DNA of 64,000 nt from Pinus tabuliformis (GCA_031772625.1 CM062807.1:1153365007-1153429006), one strand, 5' to 3'; positions 1 to 12,118 are shown, numbered from the stretch's first letter. The notes: generated by a model not told the origin, from the letters alone. Program-made: numbers and translations.

Positions 1-117
1 AAAATATAAAATATATATACATTATATAAAAAACACTCCAGGATTCGCTCCCAAACCAGGAGCTTTTGAAAATGTCGCTCCCGCACCCGTTTTCACTCCT
101 GCTCCCAAGTAACACTG
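1..117 (-). mobile_element. hAT-like transposon terminus (cut by window edge)
   Basis: Read on the minus strand from 117, this begins CAGTGTTACTTGGGAGC and then repeats GGGAGCG-type motifs, as subterminal repeats do in hAT elements. It resembles the left end of the complete hAT copy at 43485-44760. The 8 bp just outside (118-125, acctaacc) would be its target-site duplication, but the other copy lies beyond the window. The rest of the element is not visible, and no coding sequence is seen. Confidence 0.6.
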
Positions 118-1040
118 ACCTAACCCTTGCTTGCCTCTTTGATAGCCTTGATCCCTTTATTGAACTTATCATTTATAGGCTATTTCTCAATTTTTTATAT
201 GCCATTGTATGTCCAAAATTTGCATATCATTAAAACCCTAAATTATAACAGTATCTTCTAAACCATAAAGGTCATTAGAAAGTGTATCTGAATTTCTACA
301 GCTCTTATCTCGGCCTTTCAAGGTCTAGCAGGTACCTTTCTCTTCAACCATTGGACCTTATATCACCCCCAAGCCCTTAGTTGTTGGATATCTTGTTGGT
401 GATTTCTTTAGGGAAGCCTCCCTTGTGGGGACAACATCCACCACCAAACAGCTAGAGAGAGGCCACTGAAGTGACAGTGGTGACTGATATCTTTGTTGCA
501 ATGAGAACTAGGTTGCCTAGTGAAGCTTTGCACTAGGCCTGCTAGATTTTGTGGTAACACTCCCATAATTAGTCAAAAACAACTAGTGGCACTTCGGATA
601 CTTGGATCCAACAACTAAAATATAGAGCCTTTAGTACTATTAGTGTTTGTCTTAAGATTTTAGTACTTTGGCATGTAGGAATTGGTACAGTAAAGCCCAT
701 CGATTATGAAATTAGGATACAACTTACCTCCAAGCATAACATAGCTTTCCATTCAACAATATACAGTTGCCAATACTAGTATCACAAAATAAACACTATT
801 CAAGATCTGAAATTTAACCATTTTTATAATCTTGCAGCATCACAAGGTTTAAATTATCATTGGAATCATATTTGAGGATCAAAGTTGCAACCAAAACCTT
901 TCCACAAAGCGAAAGCATAAAACAGGTAAAGAAGATGAGAAATATGAACATGTGGTGTATGTGTGTGTGTGTGAGCAAGAGAGAGAGAGAGAAGGAGAGA
1001 CTAGCAGATGTCAGAATTAAATAGAGAGCAAATCACCAAC
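118..1040. other. Intron 2 of the RBMX2-like gene, non-coding
   Basis: Sequence 3' of exon 2 on the minus strand. I searched it for the next RRM exon, which should encode the VDNLNG...GRTIRVDH stretch, and did not find it, so the intron continues past the left edge. It holds a TG/GA microsatellite at 957-1000 and no recognisable gene. Confidence 0.6.
957..1000. repeat. (TG)n-(GA)n microsatellite
   Basis: A run of GT dinucleotides is followed by GA dinucleotides and a GGAGAG tail. It lies about 40 bp from the splice donor of exon 2. Confidence 0.9.
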
Positions 1041-1150
1041 CAACAACAAGGGTAGTACTCCTTTGGTCTTGGTATGCAAGAAAGGCAAAGCCTTTTGACT
1101 TTCCAGTAGCTTTGTCCCTCACAAGGTTGACATCCACGATCTCTCCATAC
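1041..1150 (-). CDS. RBMX2: RBMX2/Ist3-like splicing factor, coding exon 2
   Basis: The second coding exon (110 nt) encodes YGEIVDVNLVRDKATG, then the RNP1 motif KGFAFLAY, then QDQRSTT. This is the middle of the RRM in RBMX2 (Ist3/Snu17 in yeast), the RNA-binding subunit of the RES complex of the activated spliceosome. The acceptor is TTTTGGCAG, immediately before GTATGGAG. The donor is probably G/GTTGGT at 1040-1039, which is not a strong consensus. The first base completes the codon left open by exon 1 (CA+G gives Gln), and phase and residues match the family across the junction. The remaining third of the RRM and the C-terminal part are not in the window. Confidence 0.9.
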
Positions 1151-1153
1151 CTG

Positions 1154-1765
1154 CCAAAACAACCAAGAATTCAATCTTTGAATGAATGCAGTAAACACAA
1201 TAAACTTGATAATGAGAATCGTTACGTTAAAACTATGCACTGGGAAGAGAAAATGTCTTCCAACAGTTTCAAAATTCAATAGATTCTACATTTAACTAAA
1301 CAAAAATAATGATAATAAATCTCACAACATGGTAAGGTAGAATATGTTTTTAATAAATTAATACATTAACCTGTTGGCCGATGCCTACTTTTACAAACTG
1401 CTTTTTTTAATAGTGATACTTTGAAGAAGAAATCTGAATACCAGTCACTTACAGACTGTTGGCATGTCCTACTACTTCACCTCTTAAAATTTTGGAAAAT
1501 AAATGAGAATGGGCAATGCTTGACTCTTTCCTCCAAGACTACATTGATCTCAAAGAGGCAATCTTTACATCAGCAGGTCAGAGGTGCTGAAAAGATATAT
1601 TTGCACCCCTTGGATGATTGTTCTACTTTACTAATGGTGTCGGCCTATAATTTTGAAAAGACAAACACAGAATTCTAAGAAGTACTAGTTCACAAATCAT
1701 AGATTCCTAATGCTAAGTTAACTTCAAGTAACATTTCAAAATAAGGGAACTATTACTGTCAAACG
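1154..1765. other. Non-coding intron sequence
   Basis: AT-rich host intron between exon 2 and the first LTR. There is an 85-codon open frame at 1421-1678 with no recognisable domain and no homology I can name; I treat it as chance. Confidence 0.5.
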
Positions 1766-2909
1766 TGTTGGAAATGTAACTAGTTTCGGTCTTCATAATT
1801 GTTATTATACCCATTTCAATATGTATATCTTAGGTAACAAAGACAAGAAGAAAGAAAAGTTATTATTTTAAGGCATGGGTTTCATGCTTCTTATTGATGG
1901 TCTTCTAGGTAAAAGCATGTTCTTCATGCGTCTAGGGTTTGTAAGGTCATAGATATATTATCATGAGTCAAGAGAGTCAACACCATGATTATAAGACCCT
2001 TCCGTGAAAGATGTACCTTGTAAAAGAATTTATTTTTAGTGCAAAAGGTCCTAGAAACCTCCTAAGTATAAGTCGGCCCTGGCAGCTTCAAGTCAACCTA
2101 AAGGAGGGAATTCGACACCTTGGAAAGGCTATAAATACAGGCAGCTTCAACCTAATTTGACACACTCACTCACATATGTTTGATCTCTCAAGAACAAATT
2201 CAATATGAAGCTGGAAGAAGCAAGAAAGGAAGAGTGAATCTCTAGAAAGCAAGAAGAATCCAAGAACAAGGAAAATTTGCTTTTGGGCTCTATCTCTCTC
2301 ACACATGCGAAATCTAGGGTTTATGCAGCGTCAAGAAGGCCAAAATCGCAAGTCCAAATTGCAGGAGATCAAGTTGTCGGATCAAGATGCTAGAAGAACA
2401 AACACTCTAATTTGACTTTATTGACCTTAGGAAGTATTGTCTTGCTCAAAAGAAGGATCTCTTGAAGAATTGTCCTAGGGATTTTGCAGTAGCTATAGGG
2501 TCGAAGTTGCAAGCCAAAGTTACAGGGTCAAGGCAGAGGATAAAATTGCAGTTAGAAGCTGGTTAATGTAGGATTGAGCCTTGTTGACCTAATCCTATTT
2601 GAAGGGTTTCTTAAAGGGTTGACTTGGTACTTGGAGGAAGGACTTGGTCTAGGGTTTGGGTCTTGATTGTCTCATTTGAAGAAGATTCTATAAGAAGAGA
2701 AGAGAATTTTTTGGGTTTTCCCCTTGGAGGGGTTTTTCCCTGGCTTGGAGCCTAATTTTTGTGTCCATTGTTTTTACTATTTGTTCTTGATAGTTGTTTG
2801 ATGAAGAAGAACTAATAAAGAAAACACAAGAAGATAAATAAAGTTCACAAGCAATTATTAAGGTTAAGGAAAATCTGAATTAATAGCTGCCATATTGCAT
2901 TTTCCAACA
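1766..2909 (+). repeat. Copia 5' LTR (family A, copy A1)
   Basis: The LTR starts TGTTGGAAATGTAACTAG and ends TTTTCCAACA. It is directly followed by a tRNA-iMet-type primer binding site (TGGTATCAGAGC). It contains a TATA motif (TATAAATA, 2130-2137) at a position equivalent to that in the related LTR at 39572-40542. It is only loosely similar to that LTR and to the minus-strand LTRs at 3719 and 8130: same head, tail and central phrases, with many differences and a longer body. I do not see the matching 3' LTR. Confidence 0.85.
2130..2137 (+). promoter_or_regulatory. TATA box of the Copia A1 LTR promoter
   Basis: TATAAATA occurs in GGCTATAAATACAGG. The related LTR at 39572 has TATAAATA at 39915-39922 in the same context. 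It would drive the element's transcript if the LTR is still active, which is unlikely. Confidence 0.55.
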
Positions 2910-2921
2910 TGGTATCAGAGC
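2910..2921 (+). other. Primer binding site (initiator tRNA-Met type)
   Basis: TGGTATCAGAGC starts immediately after the CA end of the LTR, as expected for minus-strand DNA synthesis priming in plant Copia elements. Confidence 0.85.
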
Positions 2922-3283
2922 TAAGGTGAACAAGAGAAGGCAGTTGAGAAGATCATCTTGTGGACACAAAGAAGGATTTGCCAAGGGGAACCAATTGTAG
3001 AAGGATCAAACTATTATTGAAGGAAGGAAGAAAACTACATCAAACTCTGATCAAAGGAAGGCTTGAGAAGGAAGATCACAAGAAGGCTCATTGGAAGACA
3101 TTTTTGAAGGGGGCATCAAAGAATCACTCATTACTCTTTGAAGTTGTTGTTGAAGGTATCCTAGAAGACATATTTCTAGGACATCATTAAATTCTCTTTG
3201 AAGATCTTGAAAGCATCAAGATAGTTGGAGACATCATCAAAGAAGGAAAGACTCTTGGTTGACAAGTATCATATTATTACTCT

Positions 3284-3718
3284 ATGTCTGAATCTACAGG
3301 TCATATGGGTTCTTTCTGTAAGGAAAGCAATAAGCTCGTTAGCTCAAAAGATTTCCTAGCATGGAAGAAAAGGATTGATCTGGCACTTACAAAACATGAA
3401 GTAATGGAATATGTCCTCGATGAAGTTGCTAAACCGAACAAAGACAAGACTAAAGAGCTAGCAAAATACAAAGCAGAAGTAAGGGCACAAAGGATTATTG
3501 TGGAATCCATTAAGGATCATCTTGTTCCATTTGTTGTTAATTTTAAGACTTCTAAGGCTAAGTATGACAAGCTAGTAACTCTGTATTCTATAAGCACATC
3601 AAGTCAAAAGATTTCTTTGAGAAACCAACTATACGGAATAATGAAATCGAAGGATGAAGACATGGCCTACTACTTTATGAAGATTTCATAGATACGAGAT
3701 CAGCGGCATGGGCTTGGG
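3284..3718 (+). pseudogene. Copia gag N-terminal fragment
   Basis: The open frame has the gag features of plant Copia elements (UBN2-type): an FLAWKKRIDLAL block near the N-terminus, a KYKAEVRAQRIIVESI block, and a SSQKISLRNQLYGIMKSKDE block. It ends with a stop at about 3691, after which recognisable gag sequence continues for a few codons. The frame is then cut at 3719 by the inverted LTR of the next element. Zinc knuckle, protease and polymerase are missing. It belongs with the LTR and PBS upstream. Confidence 0.8.
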
Positions 3719-4688
3719 TGTTGCGAAATCAATACTAGTAGAGTTAGGGTTAGATTTCTCTTTCTTGATAATTACTTGTGAATTATGTTGGCTTCCTTTT
3801 CTTCTTTATTATATTATTTTTCATCAAGCAATTACCAAATTATGTATGTATGAAGATCACAAAAACACAAGACACAAGATGTAGGCACTTTGCCAGGGCA
3901 AAACCCCTATCTAGGGGAAAACCCAATCAACAATTCTTCCTTCCATAGTTTCACGAGATAATCCAAGACTCTTGACCTAGACAAAGACTTCCTCCACACC
4001 AAGTCAACCCTCTCTTCTTGCAGATGATAACCCTTCAATAGCAACTTTGACCTAGCAACAGCAACTTGCAGTAACAGCTTTGACCCAGCAACTGGCAACA
4101 GCAACAACAGCAAAAACTTCGACCTAACAAGAGAGACTTTGATCTCCTAGAGGAATCCACCTAAAAGAGAGGGATAGCCCAAAATTTCGATTTTCTTCTT
4201 TTCTTCTTCCTTCTCCAACTTCGCACTCCTTTTTGACTTCCTTTCTTACTTCGCACTTTTTCCCAGCACTTTCTTCTAGATATCGAACTATAAGAGAGAG
4301 TGTGAATACTCCAAATGAAATCGAACTGCCCTATATATATAGCCTTCTAGTGAGGTTGAATTGCCCTTCTTGAAGCCGACTTGATCTCCTTGAGGCCGAC
4401 TTGGTGTGGAGGGGACAAATAGCATATTTGACTCAATATTAATTATTTTTACATGATTCAAAAGCCCAAGAAGGGTCTCTTTTAATGGAAAATGACTAAT
4501 GATAGAATAAATCCTAGAAGTCCTCAATGGGGACTTTGACCTAAAACATGATGACCCAAGCATGAAACCCATGCTTTAATAAGTCATAATAATAATAATA
4601 ATAATATTTTCTTCATTCTTTTGATAAATACATTTCATTGTGACTCAAATACATTTATGAAGACCAAACCTAGTTACATATTTCAACA
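3719..4688 (-). repeat. 3' LTR of Copia A2
   Basis: 970 bp, TG...CA on both strands (TGTTGAAATATG at the 4688 end). It is preceded on the minus strand by the purine tract TTAAGAGGGAG. It matches 8130-8697 base for base over long stretches and is similar to the LTR at 39572-40542. It contains a TATATATATA promoter-like motif near 4337. Confidence 0.85.
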
Positions 4689-7600
4689 CTCCCTCTTAAC
4701 TAGGGAGGTATTCATAATAACAAGTACAAGGAAGATCTCAAAACATATGAACCATGAAGAATTTAGGCACCGCAATGCCATGGACTAGATTCCTGACCAG
4801 GCAATCTATCCAAGGTCCTCCAACAGTTTAGGCACTCACAATGCCATGGACTAGATTCCTGACCAGGGCAATCTATCCAGGTGGGACTAAGATGGACTAA
4901 AGCTTTCAACCAGTCTAGGTACCATTAGGCTTACTTGCTAACCATCAACCTAGGGATCTAGGTGTGTATCTGAGGTCAGAGCTCTATGACCAACACCACC
5001 CTCCCTACTTCGGGATCTAGACATCAACACAAAGTGTCGGCCAAATGTCCTCCTAGGCAATGTGTCTTACACACAAAGCCTTAACACTCTCGATTATTCC
5101 AATCAGTAACAAATCCTCCCTGATCAAACAGATCAGTAACAAATCTCTCTTGTGTAACCAACATGCTATCAAACTTTTGAGAGGTTTACCTTTACAAACA
5201 CAACCCCAATCAATAACAAACTTTCAAATGTACATAAGTAAACACAAACCTTCGGGTTCTTCCATACAATTGATGTTGCTTCTCAATTTATCATAGTAGG
5301 ACTTCCAAACGATCTTGACAGAAGATTCTTTAATCATACATCTGTATTCCTACTTCACATGCAGCAACATATTCTACAAACAGATCTTGCTTTTCTTATC
5401 TCAGCAGCTCCTCACAATGCATTCTCCAATTTTCTTCTTTCAAGGTGTCCATCATGACTATAATATGCCCTCCCTCTCAACTCGGAACTTGTTTCCAAAG
5501 ATAAGAGTGATGTGTCATTCTCTTCATTCATGGCCTTCACTAAGACTTACAGTTGTTAGTCCTGGTCTAGTGCATGACACATGAAGTAGAGAACCATATC
5601 CATCACTCCCTCTTAACCAGGGAGATCAACTTCTTTTCTATGACATCGAAGAATCTTTCATGGCTTCCATCCTTCTTATCAGAGTTATCATGACCATCAT
5701 CATCCATATAACTTTCTTCATCATGCTTATCAAATGAACATCTTCACCATCTTGAAGATTATGTACCTGCACAACTTAGATAGCAAGTACAACCAAATCT
5801 ATAGAAGCATGAAGTTAACCATATCATAATCATATAATAATGGAAGCATTAGACTTTATACATCAAATACCTAAACTTAGTTAGGTTCACAAACAACAAG
5901 AAACACATATTTTTATACTTCGACTATATGCTAGGTCTTTTGTCATAAACCCTAGATTTCATCATCAAGACTTCGAGCACCTCAATCAAGAGAACAACCT
6001 TCATTATATCTAAGGCTTCAATATTTCTTCCAAAGGTATGACATACTCTACTACAAAATATTGCAAACCCTAAAAGCAATTCAAACAAATATGCATCTAA
6101 CAACTTTAGAACTCATGTGTTAGACTTCCACTAGGATTTAGTGCAAGATCCTAGATTCCATACAAGAGCCATTAAGTTCCAATAATCAAAACCAATCACA
6201 ACTCAACTTCATATTTCAACAATCTTTCACACTAATCATCACATATTAGAGAATTGAGCTTCTACTAAGGTTTAGTTACAACACACTAGAATTCACAAAT
6301 ACTATCATCCTAGAGAATCAAACTTTGACTAGGGCTTAGTTCCAAACCCTAAGATTCATGACCATCAACAATTAGGTCAACACATATATCTAGGATTCCA
6401 TCATCATGCACAAGCATATCATAACATGTGTTAGTCAAACCCAATGACACAAATATCAATATATTAAAGTTAGACATATAACAAACTTGATCATACTAGG
6501 GTTTCGATTGAACAAACACACATATACCTAGGATTTCATTCCTAGGACATTATCTAAAATAAGGGTCTTGCTTATACACCCTACCAAACCCTAACGATCT
6601 AGGGTTTCAATACATAGCACATCAAACTCTAATTTATCAATACTCAAAGGATTGGGTTTTCGGACATCACCATTCAACCCTAACAAGTTAGGGTTTTCAT
6701 AACCATACTAAAACCCAAACATGACATCAAACATCAAGAATAGCATTTTCTTAGACTTCGCCAATAACCCTAAGTAGGCTAGGGTTTCACACATTATCAT
6801 TGACATACCCTTAAGTTAGGGTTTTTACAAAGAACCTTCATAGGGTTCCATAAGAATAATCAAAGATACGAGGGTAGATTTATCTAATGATAAATCACCC
6901 AATCAAGAATCTTTATGATTCAAGAAAGCTAGACACAATAATGTTAGTAATAGTTTATCAAGAATGAATATCATGAAGAGAACAAAAACTTATAGTTTAA
7001 GCCATACCTTTGTATCTTAACAAACCTTGTACTTGTAATGCTTTGTCTTGTGAAGCTTTCTTCCATGTTCCTTGAGTATTCAGCAAGCTTTTCCTAAACA
7101 AGGAAAATATGAATAGAAATGTGATTAGTATTTAATACAAACAAAACATAGATAAGTAAAGGAAACCAAAAAATGAAAAAGGGAATACAAGGAGTAAGAT
7201 ACTTATCTTTGGAAAAATGGCAAGGGCTCCCTTTTAATCCAATCTCGAGGGATGCCTATAGCTTTATCAAAACAATTCAAAAATGTTTTTCCAAAGCATG
7301 TTAAACCTAGAAATCAAAACATAAAGGAAAGCAATTCAAAACTTAGAGTAGAAGGATATGCAAGGGATAGAGTCCCTAAGAGTTCCTAGCAAATAGGTCT
7401 TTGACTTCGAATCCTTCCATCTTGTTCTTCTTTGGTGAAACTTCTTTGGCAAAGTTTGCTTGATTCATGTTCCTCTTCTTGGCCCTTTAGACTTATTGAT
7501 TTCTCTGTAGACTTCTTCACTTTTCCTTTTACAAGATCCAAGACTTTATTCCTTTCGAGGATGAGATCAATCTTCTTCTTCCAAGCATTGTAATTGGATG

Positions 7601-7700
7601 CTCCTTCTAATTTGCTTTATCCCTTCATTTAGACATTGTCCTTGAAGATAGTAAGCTTCTTTCCTTATAAAGTCTCCTTATATGATCCTTTGATCAACTT
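4689..7700 (-). repeat. Non-coding tail of Copia A2 with telomere-like motifs
   Basis: About 3 kb without a sustained ORF. From about 5930 to 6860 it is studded with AAACCCTA/TAGGGTTT (plant telobox-like) heptamers in both orientations. A roughly 65-bp unit around CAATGCCATGGACTAG is present twice (4763-4822, 4827-4881). Blocks of this tail reappear in the same order in the plus-strand remnants at 14776-15830, 17136-17836, 27552-28238 and 39336-39571, which identifies those as pieces of one related element. Confidence 0.7.
7390..7606 (-). pseudogene. Copia gag fragment in A2
   Basis: The minus-strand translation contains GASNYNAWKKKIDLIL followed by ERNKVLDLVKG, the N-terminal signature of Copia gag. 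It is unusual in lying downstream of the protease fragment at 7723-8129 rather than upstream, so the element's interior has been rearranged. Confidence 0.6.
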
Positions 7701-7722
7701 CTTGAGGTTCCTTAGATTCCTT

Positions 7723-8129
7723 TCAATAGATCCTTAAACTGCCTTTTTCCTCCTTCTTCACCTTAGCTCCATTCTCCAGCTTCAATGATGTTGATCCCAA
7801 GTCTCTAACAGCATAGCTTTTGTTGTCTCCTAATTCCACTGCATGAGAAGATGGTTCCTTTGATAGAGTGTGAAGTTGTTTACCCTTACTTGTCATATGC
7901 CTTGATGCTGCACTGTCAATAATACGTGCATTATCATCATTAAGAGAACCTGTAAGTGTAGCCAAGAAGCCTTGACTTTTGACCTTGTTGAATAAGTAGT
8001 AGATCTTTTTGATCCAACTTCCTGCAGTATTGAATCCCATTCTCATATAACTTATCATAGAGGGAGTAACCATTTCCTTCAAGTCAATAGAGTGATCTTC
8101 AATCTTCCTTGACCTTGGCTCCGATACCA
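7723..8129 (-). pseudogene. Copia gag leader fused to protease fragment
   Basis: A 135-codon minus-strand frame opens right at the PBS. Its second half carries ARIIDSAASRHMTSKGK and a DLGSTSLKLENGAKVK block, the Copia aspartic protease. The catalytic triplet DSG is DSA, so the glycine is replaced. Most of gag before it is missing. It is likely a dead deletion derivative. Confidence 0.65.
8117..8129 (-). other. Primer binding site of Copia A2
   Basis: On the minus strand TGGTATCGGAGCC follows the LTR end (CTTAACA) directly. It differs from the A1 site by A-to-G at one position. Confidence 0.8.
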
Positions 8130-8697
8130 TGTTAAGAAATCACTACTAGTAGAATTAGGGTTAGATTTCTCTTTCTTGATAATTACTTGTGAATTATGTT
8201 GGCTTCCTTTTCTTCTTTGTTATATTATTTTTCATCAAGAAATTACCAAATTATGTATGTATGAAGATTACAAAAACACAAGACACGAGATGTAGGCACT
8301 CTGCCAGGGCAAAACCCCTATCTAGAGGAAAACCCAATCAACAATTCTTCCTTCCATAATTTCACGAGATAATCTAAGACTCTTGACCTAGACAAAGACT
8401 TCCTCCACACCAAGTCAGCCCTCTCTTCTTGCAGATGATAGCCCTTCAATAGCAACTTCAACCTAGCAGCAACAACTTGCAGTAGCAGCTTTGACCCAGC
8501 AACTGGCAGCAGCAGCAGTAGTAGAAACTTCGATCTAACAAGAGAGACTTCGATCTCCTAGAGGAATCCACCTGAGAGAGAGAGATAGCCCAAAATTTTG
8601 ACTTTCTTCTTTTCTTCTTACTCCTCCAACTTCGCGCTCCTTTTTTACTTCCTTTCTTACTTCATACTTTTTCCCAACACTTTCTTCTGGATATCAA
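8130..8697 (-). repeat. 5' LTR of Copia A2 (truncated)
   Basis: It is near identical to 3719-4285 of the partner LTR, then homology stops abruptly near 8697. The missing part includes the LTR start and its TATA motif, so the copy cannot initiate its own transcript. Confidence 0.8.
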
Positions 8698-9523
8698 TAT
8701 GACAGTTGCCACCTCAAATATATGCTCTGCTATCCACCCATGTATTGCGAAGTAAATCTGAGTATGGCAGCCATCCTCACTCTGAGTAAAACAAGAATCG
8801 TAACAAATCCTTTTTGAAAGGACCAAAGTCTTCTACAGATTTTACCAAAACTAAGCCTTGCAGTCTAGCGAGTAAGGAAAGGCCTCATTCTACAATAAAG
8901 GATGGTTATATAGTTCATAGAAAAGTTACCCTTATTACAATTCAGAAGAAGGTTGCATCCACATTTATATTGATGAAGAAAGTATGCCTGGTTGGAAAAA
9001 ATGGATATCAAGCTTATAGGATTATGAAGCTACAGTTAATCATCTTATCAATAAAAATTCCAACACCTTCAAAGGCAGCGCTTGTCCTCAACATCCTTGG
9101 AGTATTTATGACATCTTAGAGAAAATGTTGCAACAGACTTCTGGTGATCATTAAGGACTATGGTAGGTAGTCCTTGAGGTACATATAAATGTTTTTCTTT
9201 TCATTCTATATAAAAATAGGGTTTTAAAATCTCATTTTTGGTTCTAGGGTTTATAGCCTTAATGTTAAAAGATGTTAGCACCTAAATTCTTGTAAACCCT
9301 AGGTGGTTAAGAAACCCTAACCCTATTATATTTTGTTCCCTCGTAGAAACCCTAGGTTTGGAGGCGGTCTAGGGAGAAATTGGAAACCCTAGTAAGTATA
9401 GATTTGTATTTGAAACCCTAGAATTAATATTTTAGGGATTGGGTCTGAAATCCCTAGTTTATAATCATACTCTTGTACTTGTATATTTTTGGTAGTACTT
9501 GTCAGTAAATGTTGCAGGTACAT
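8698..9523 (+). mobile_element. Plus-strand Copia remnant, segment 1
   Basis: The first part (to about 9150) is unassigned: a 101-codon frame at 8814-9119 has no domain I recognise. From about 9230 to 9470 it has the AAACCCTA-type motifs of the Copia tail. It is interrupted at 9524 by the hAT element; the 8 bp before that point (AGGTACAT) recur at 14768-14775, where the Copia tail resumes. Confidence 0.5.
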
Positions 9524-9722
9524 CAGTGTTATAAAGACCGAATCGGAGCGGTCAGTTCAAGCCAATCTGACCGTTTTGAGGCAAAAACCAATTCCAACTG
9601 GTGACTTGAACCGTTTTTTGTCCAGTTCCGTACGGTAAAGCCACGTATAACGCGGCAAGTGGTGCCTATTTTGCTTTTTTTCTTTTAATGTTTGTCTTAA
9701 CTGGGCACTAGCCCATAATAGG

Positions 9723-10837
9723 TGATGATTTGGGGTAGCATCGGATGTGCTCCAAGCCTCAAATTTTGCAGGGAGGCTTGGGAACATGTATTCCAAAGAA
9801 CCGAGAAAGCGTTTTGGAAAATTCCACCCAGAGACGATTATATTAAAATAATTAATATTTTTAATAGAGTTACGAAATTAAAATATTAATGGATATTAAT
9901 CTAATTGTGGGTGTAACTTCTAGAAAAAGACGGAGATCAAGTCAAAACAATCTGAGCCTTTGATTAGGAGTTAATCTAGGTCGTTGGTTGTCCAACAGAA
10001 AGATATAAGAAGGGGCTTGAGGGTCATTTGGAAAACACACTAAGAGAGATCAAGAAATCGATTTTCTGAAGTGAGAAGTTCTTAGGAGGAAAATTCTATT
10101 GAGAAGATTTCATAGCTTCCGAAGAGTGAGTGATTTTCTCAACCGGAGAATCATCAACAGAGAGAGGCAGAGAGTAATCCAGCAGTCGCAGCGCTGAGCC
10201 AGAGGGGCTAACGCAGAGGCAGCGCAGAAGCCAATGAGGAGTCCGAAATTTGCAGAGGTAATTCGAGTTTCAAAAGCCGGGAACCGAGGTGTGAGGCTGG
10301 GAGGCAAAAATCAAATCTCCTGGGCTGCAAATCGACCAGCCAAAAGAGTGACGCGGTCCCCAGAGAGCTTGACGTTGGGCTGATGCAGATACTGTGTAGA
10401 GGTAGCCAGAAAAGTCGAGGGCAATTAGTCTGGGGCTGGATCTTCCAGTGATAGTGTGAGGTAACCTCACAATTTTTTTCTGTCAGTATCTCTCTCTCTG
10501 TAACTGAATAACCCTGTGAGGTATTCAGAGATGTATTCAGAATTTGCTACTACTTATTAATAATAAACCCTCACAGAGGCTGCATCGGTTTTCCCACATT
10601 GGGTTTTTCTGTGGACATTTGTCCAGAAATAACGGTGTCCTATGTGTTTGTATTTCCTTGCTCAGTTTCTATGTTTCAGAATCATATTTAATTTGGTGTA
10701 GGCTGCTTCAGTAATTTACTTCAATATTTCAAGAAGAAATCTAAAATAAGTTTGTAATGTAATTTATAATCTAGGTGAAGTAGATTCAGCTGGTTGCAGT
10801 AGGATTCCTGAGATTGTTAGATCTAGGAATTTTCAAA
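9723..10837 (+). repeat. 5' LTR of the TR-GAG element
   Basis: 1115 bp, starting TGATGATTTGGGG (TGTTGATT in the 3' copy) and ending TTTTCAAA where the 3' copy ends TTTTCACA. The two LTRs align along their length with scattered substitutions and short indels. This indicates an old insertion. Confidence 0.9.
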
Positions 10838-10850
10838 TGGTATCGGAGTT
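10838..10850 (+). other. Primer binding site of the TR-GAG element
   Basis: TGGTATCGGAGTT directly follows the LTR; it is the initiator-Met type with small differences. Confidence 0.8.
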
Positions 10851-11298
10851 GCTGATGTAAAATAGGAGGAGCAGATCTGGCACTGAAGCAAGGACCAACT
10901 TGCTGCAGCAAGCAGCAGTTCGAATCCCCTGAGGGATTGCGAAGTTCTAGCTAGGAGGGCTATATTTTCGAAGTTGTCTCTCTCTAAGCGAGTCGACAAA
11001 GAAGTAAGACTGTTCGATCGAGAATTTGCCAAGGCAAAGGGAACCACACAAAGCCTCGGCGCAGAGCTAGAGGGATGCAAATTTCTGCAAGCTGAGTGTT
11101 GGGCAGAAAAGTCGTCGGAAGAAGGAAACAGATCGCATAGTGAGGGAATACTTCCTCAGTGGTTTCTTGCTAAGGAAATCTGTATTTCTCATTTGTTAGG
11201 CAGCAAAGGAGCAGCAGACTTACCAACTCCATCAAGGAGTACGTAAGCCAGCCTAGAAGCTACGCATTAGGGAGAAAGAGGAAGTTGTTCGACAGTTT

Positions 11299-12118
11299 TT
11301 GGAGGAGATGGCAACCAGTGGCTTGAGGGATCAGGACAAGTTGGACGGAGCATCCAACTACGTCATCTGGAAGGCTAGAATATCTTTCCTTCTAGATGAG
11401 CATGCCCTCAAGACGTACGTCGAAAATGTGGTGACTGAACTTGCGGATGCAGATCCGTTGAAAAAGTACAAGGCTAAGATGGGAAAGGCCAACAGGATGA
11501 TCCCAGATGGATTCAAGGATCATGTAGTGTGTCGCGTTGCTAGAATAGCGACTGCTAAGGAGATGTGGGATGCCTTGGCCACGTTATATCAGGGATCTTC
11601 CGAGCAGCGGAAGATGTACTTAAAGCAGAAGTTGAGATTTGCTCAAATGCAGAAGGGAGAGCATGTGGATCCATTCCTCATGAAGCTGAAGGAAAACCGT
11701 GATTGTCTGTTGCGAGGCATACACCTCAAGATTCAGAGTTAGTTAGACTGGCCCTCAATTCTATCTCAGATGAGTGGCAAGTCTTTGTCCAGAATATCTT
11801 GGGCAAAGCAGCATTGCCTAATTGGGATAAGATGTGCGTAGCTCTAAAACAAGAGGAGCTGAGGAGAGACCTGGTCAAGGTCAAACTTGACGGAAGCAGC
11901 AGCACGGGCAACAAAGACGAAAGAAGGACGTCTCCAAGGTGAAGTGTTTCAAATGTGGCGAGATGGGCAACTATGCATCCCAGTGTCCTTTGAAGAAAAA
12001 GGACAAGGATGAGAAGCACAATCCTAAGGTTGCAACCGCGAAGATCAAAGAGGTGGAGGAGTTCGCCATGATAGTCGAGATACCTCCAGGAGGGAGGTGG
12101 GCTGATTTGGAGTTGTAG
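11299..12118 (+). pseudogene. Copia gag with frameshifts, zinc knuckle damaged
   Basis: It opens as MEEMATSGLRDQDKLDGASN, a typical Copia gag start. It moves to a second frame near 11705 (SELVRLALNSISDEW block, 11730-11934) and to a third near 11936, where a zinc knuckle reads CFKCGEMGNYASQC. The CCHC histidine is replaced by Asn. The frame ends at a TAG at 12116-12118 just where protease would follow in a full Copia. Gag coats the RNA and forms the virus-like particle; this copy could not do so without repair of both frameshifts. Confidence 0.8.

Larger units (their letters stand above)
3719..8697 (-). mobile_element. Rearranged minus-strand Copia element (family A, copy A2)
   Basis: Two LTRs in the same minus orientation flank PBS, a protease-like fragment, a gag fragment and a long non-coding tail. 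The 3' LTR (3719-4688) is complete. The 5' LTR (8130-8697) lacks roughly its first 400 bp, ending near 8697 within GGATATC. Going along the minus strand the order is LTR, PBS, protease motif, gag piece, telomere-like tail, polypurine tract (AAGAGGGAG), LTR. Integrase and RT are absent, so the copy is non-autonomous. It interrupts the gag of copy A1. No target duplication can be checked because the right end is truncated. Confidence 0.8.

Noticed and set aside
1421..1678. 85-codon frame between exon 2 and the first LTR
   Set aside because: No recognisable domain, poor codon pattern, and it lies in the host intron on the opposite strand.
8814..9119. 101-codon plus-strand frame near the Copia tail
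   Set aside because: I could find no gag, protease, RT or host domain in it, and the sequence around it is Copia remnant.
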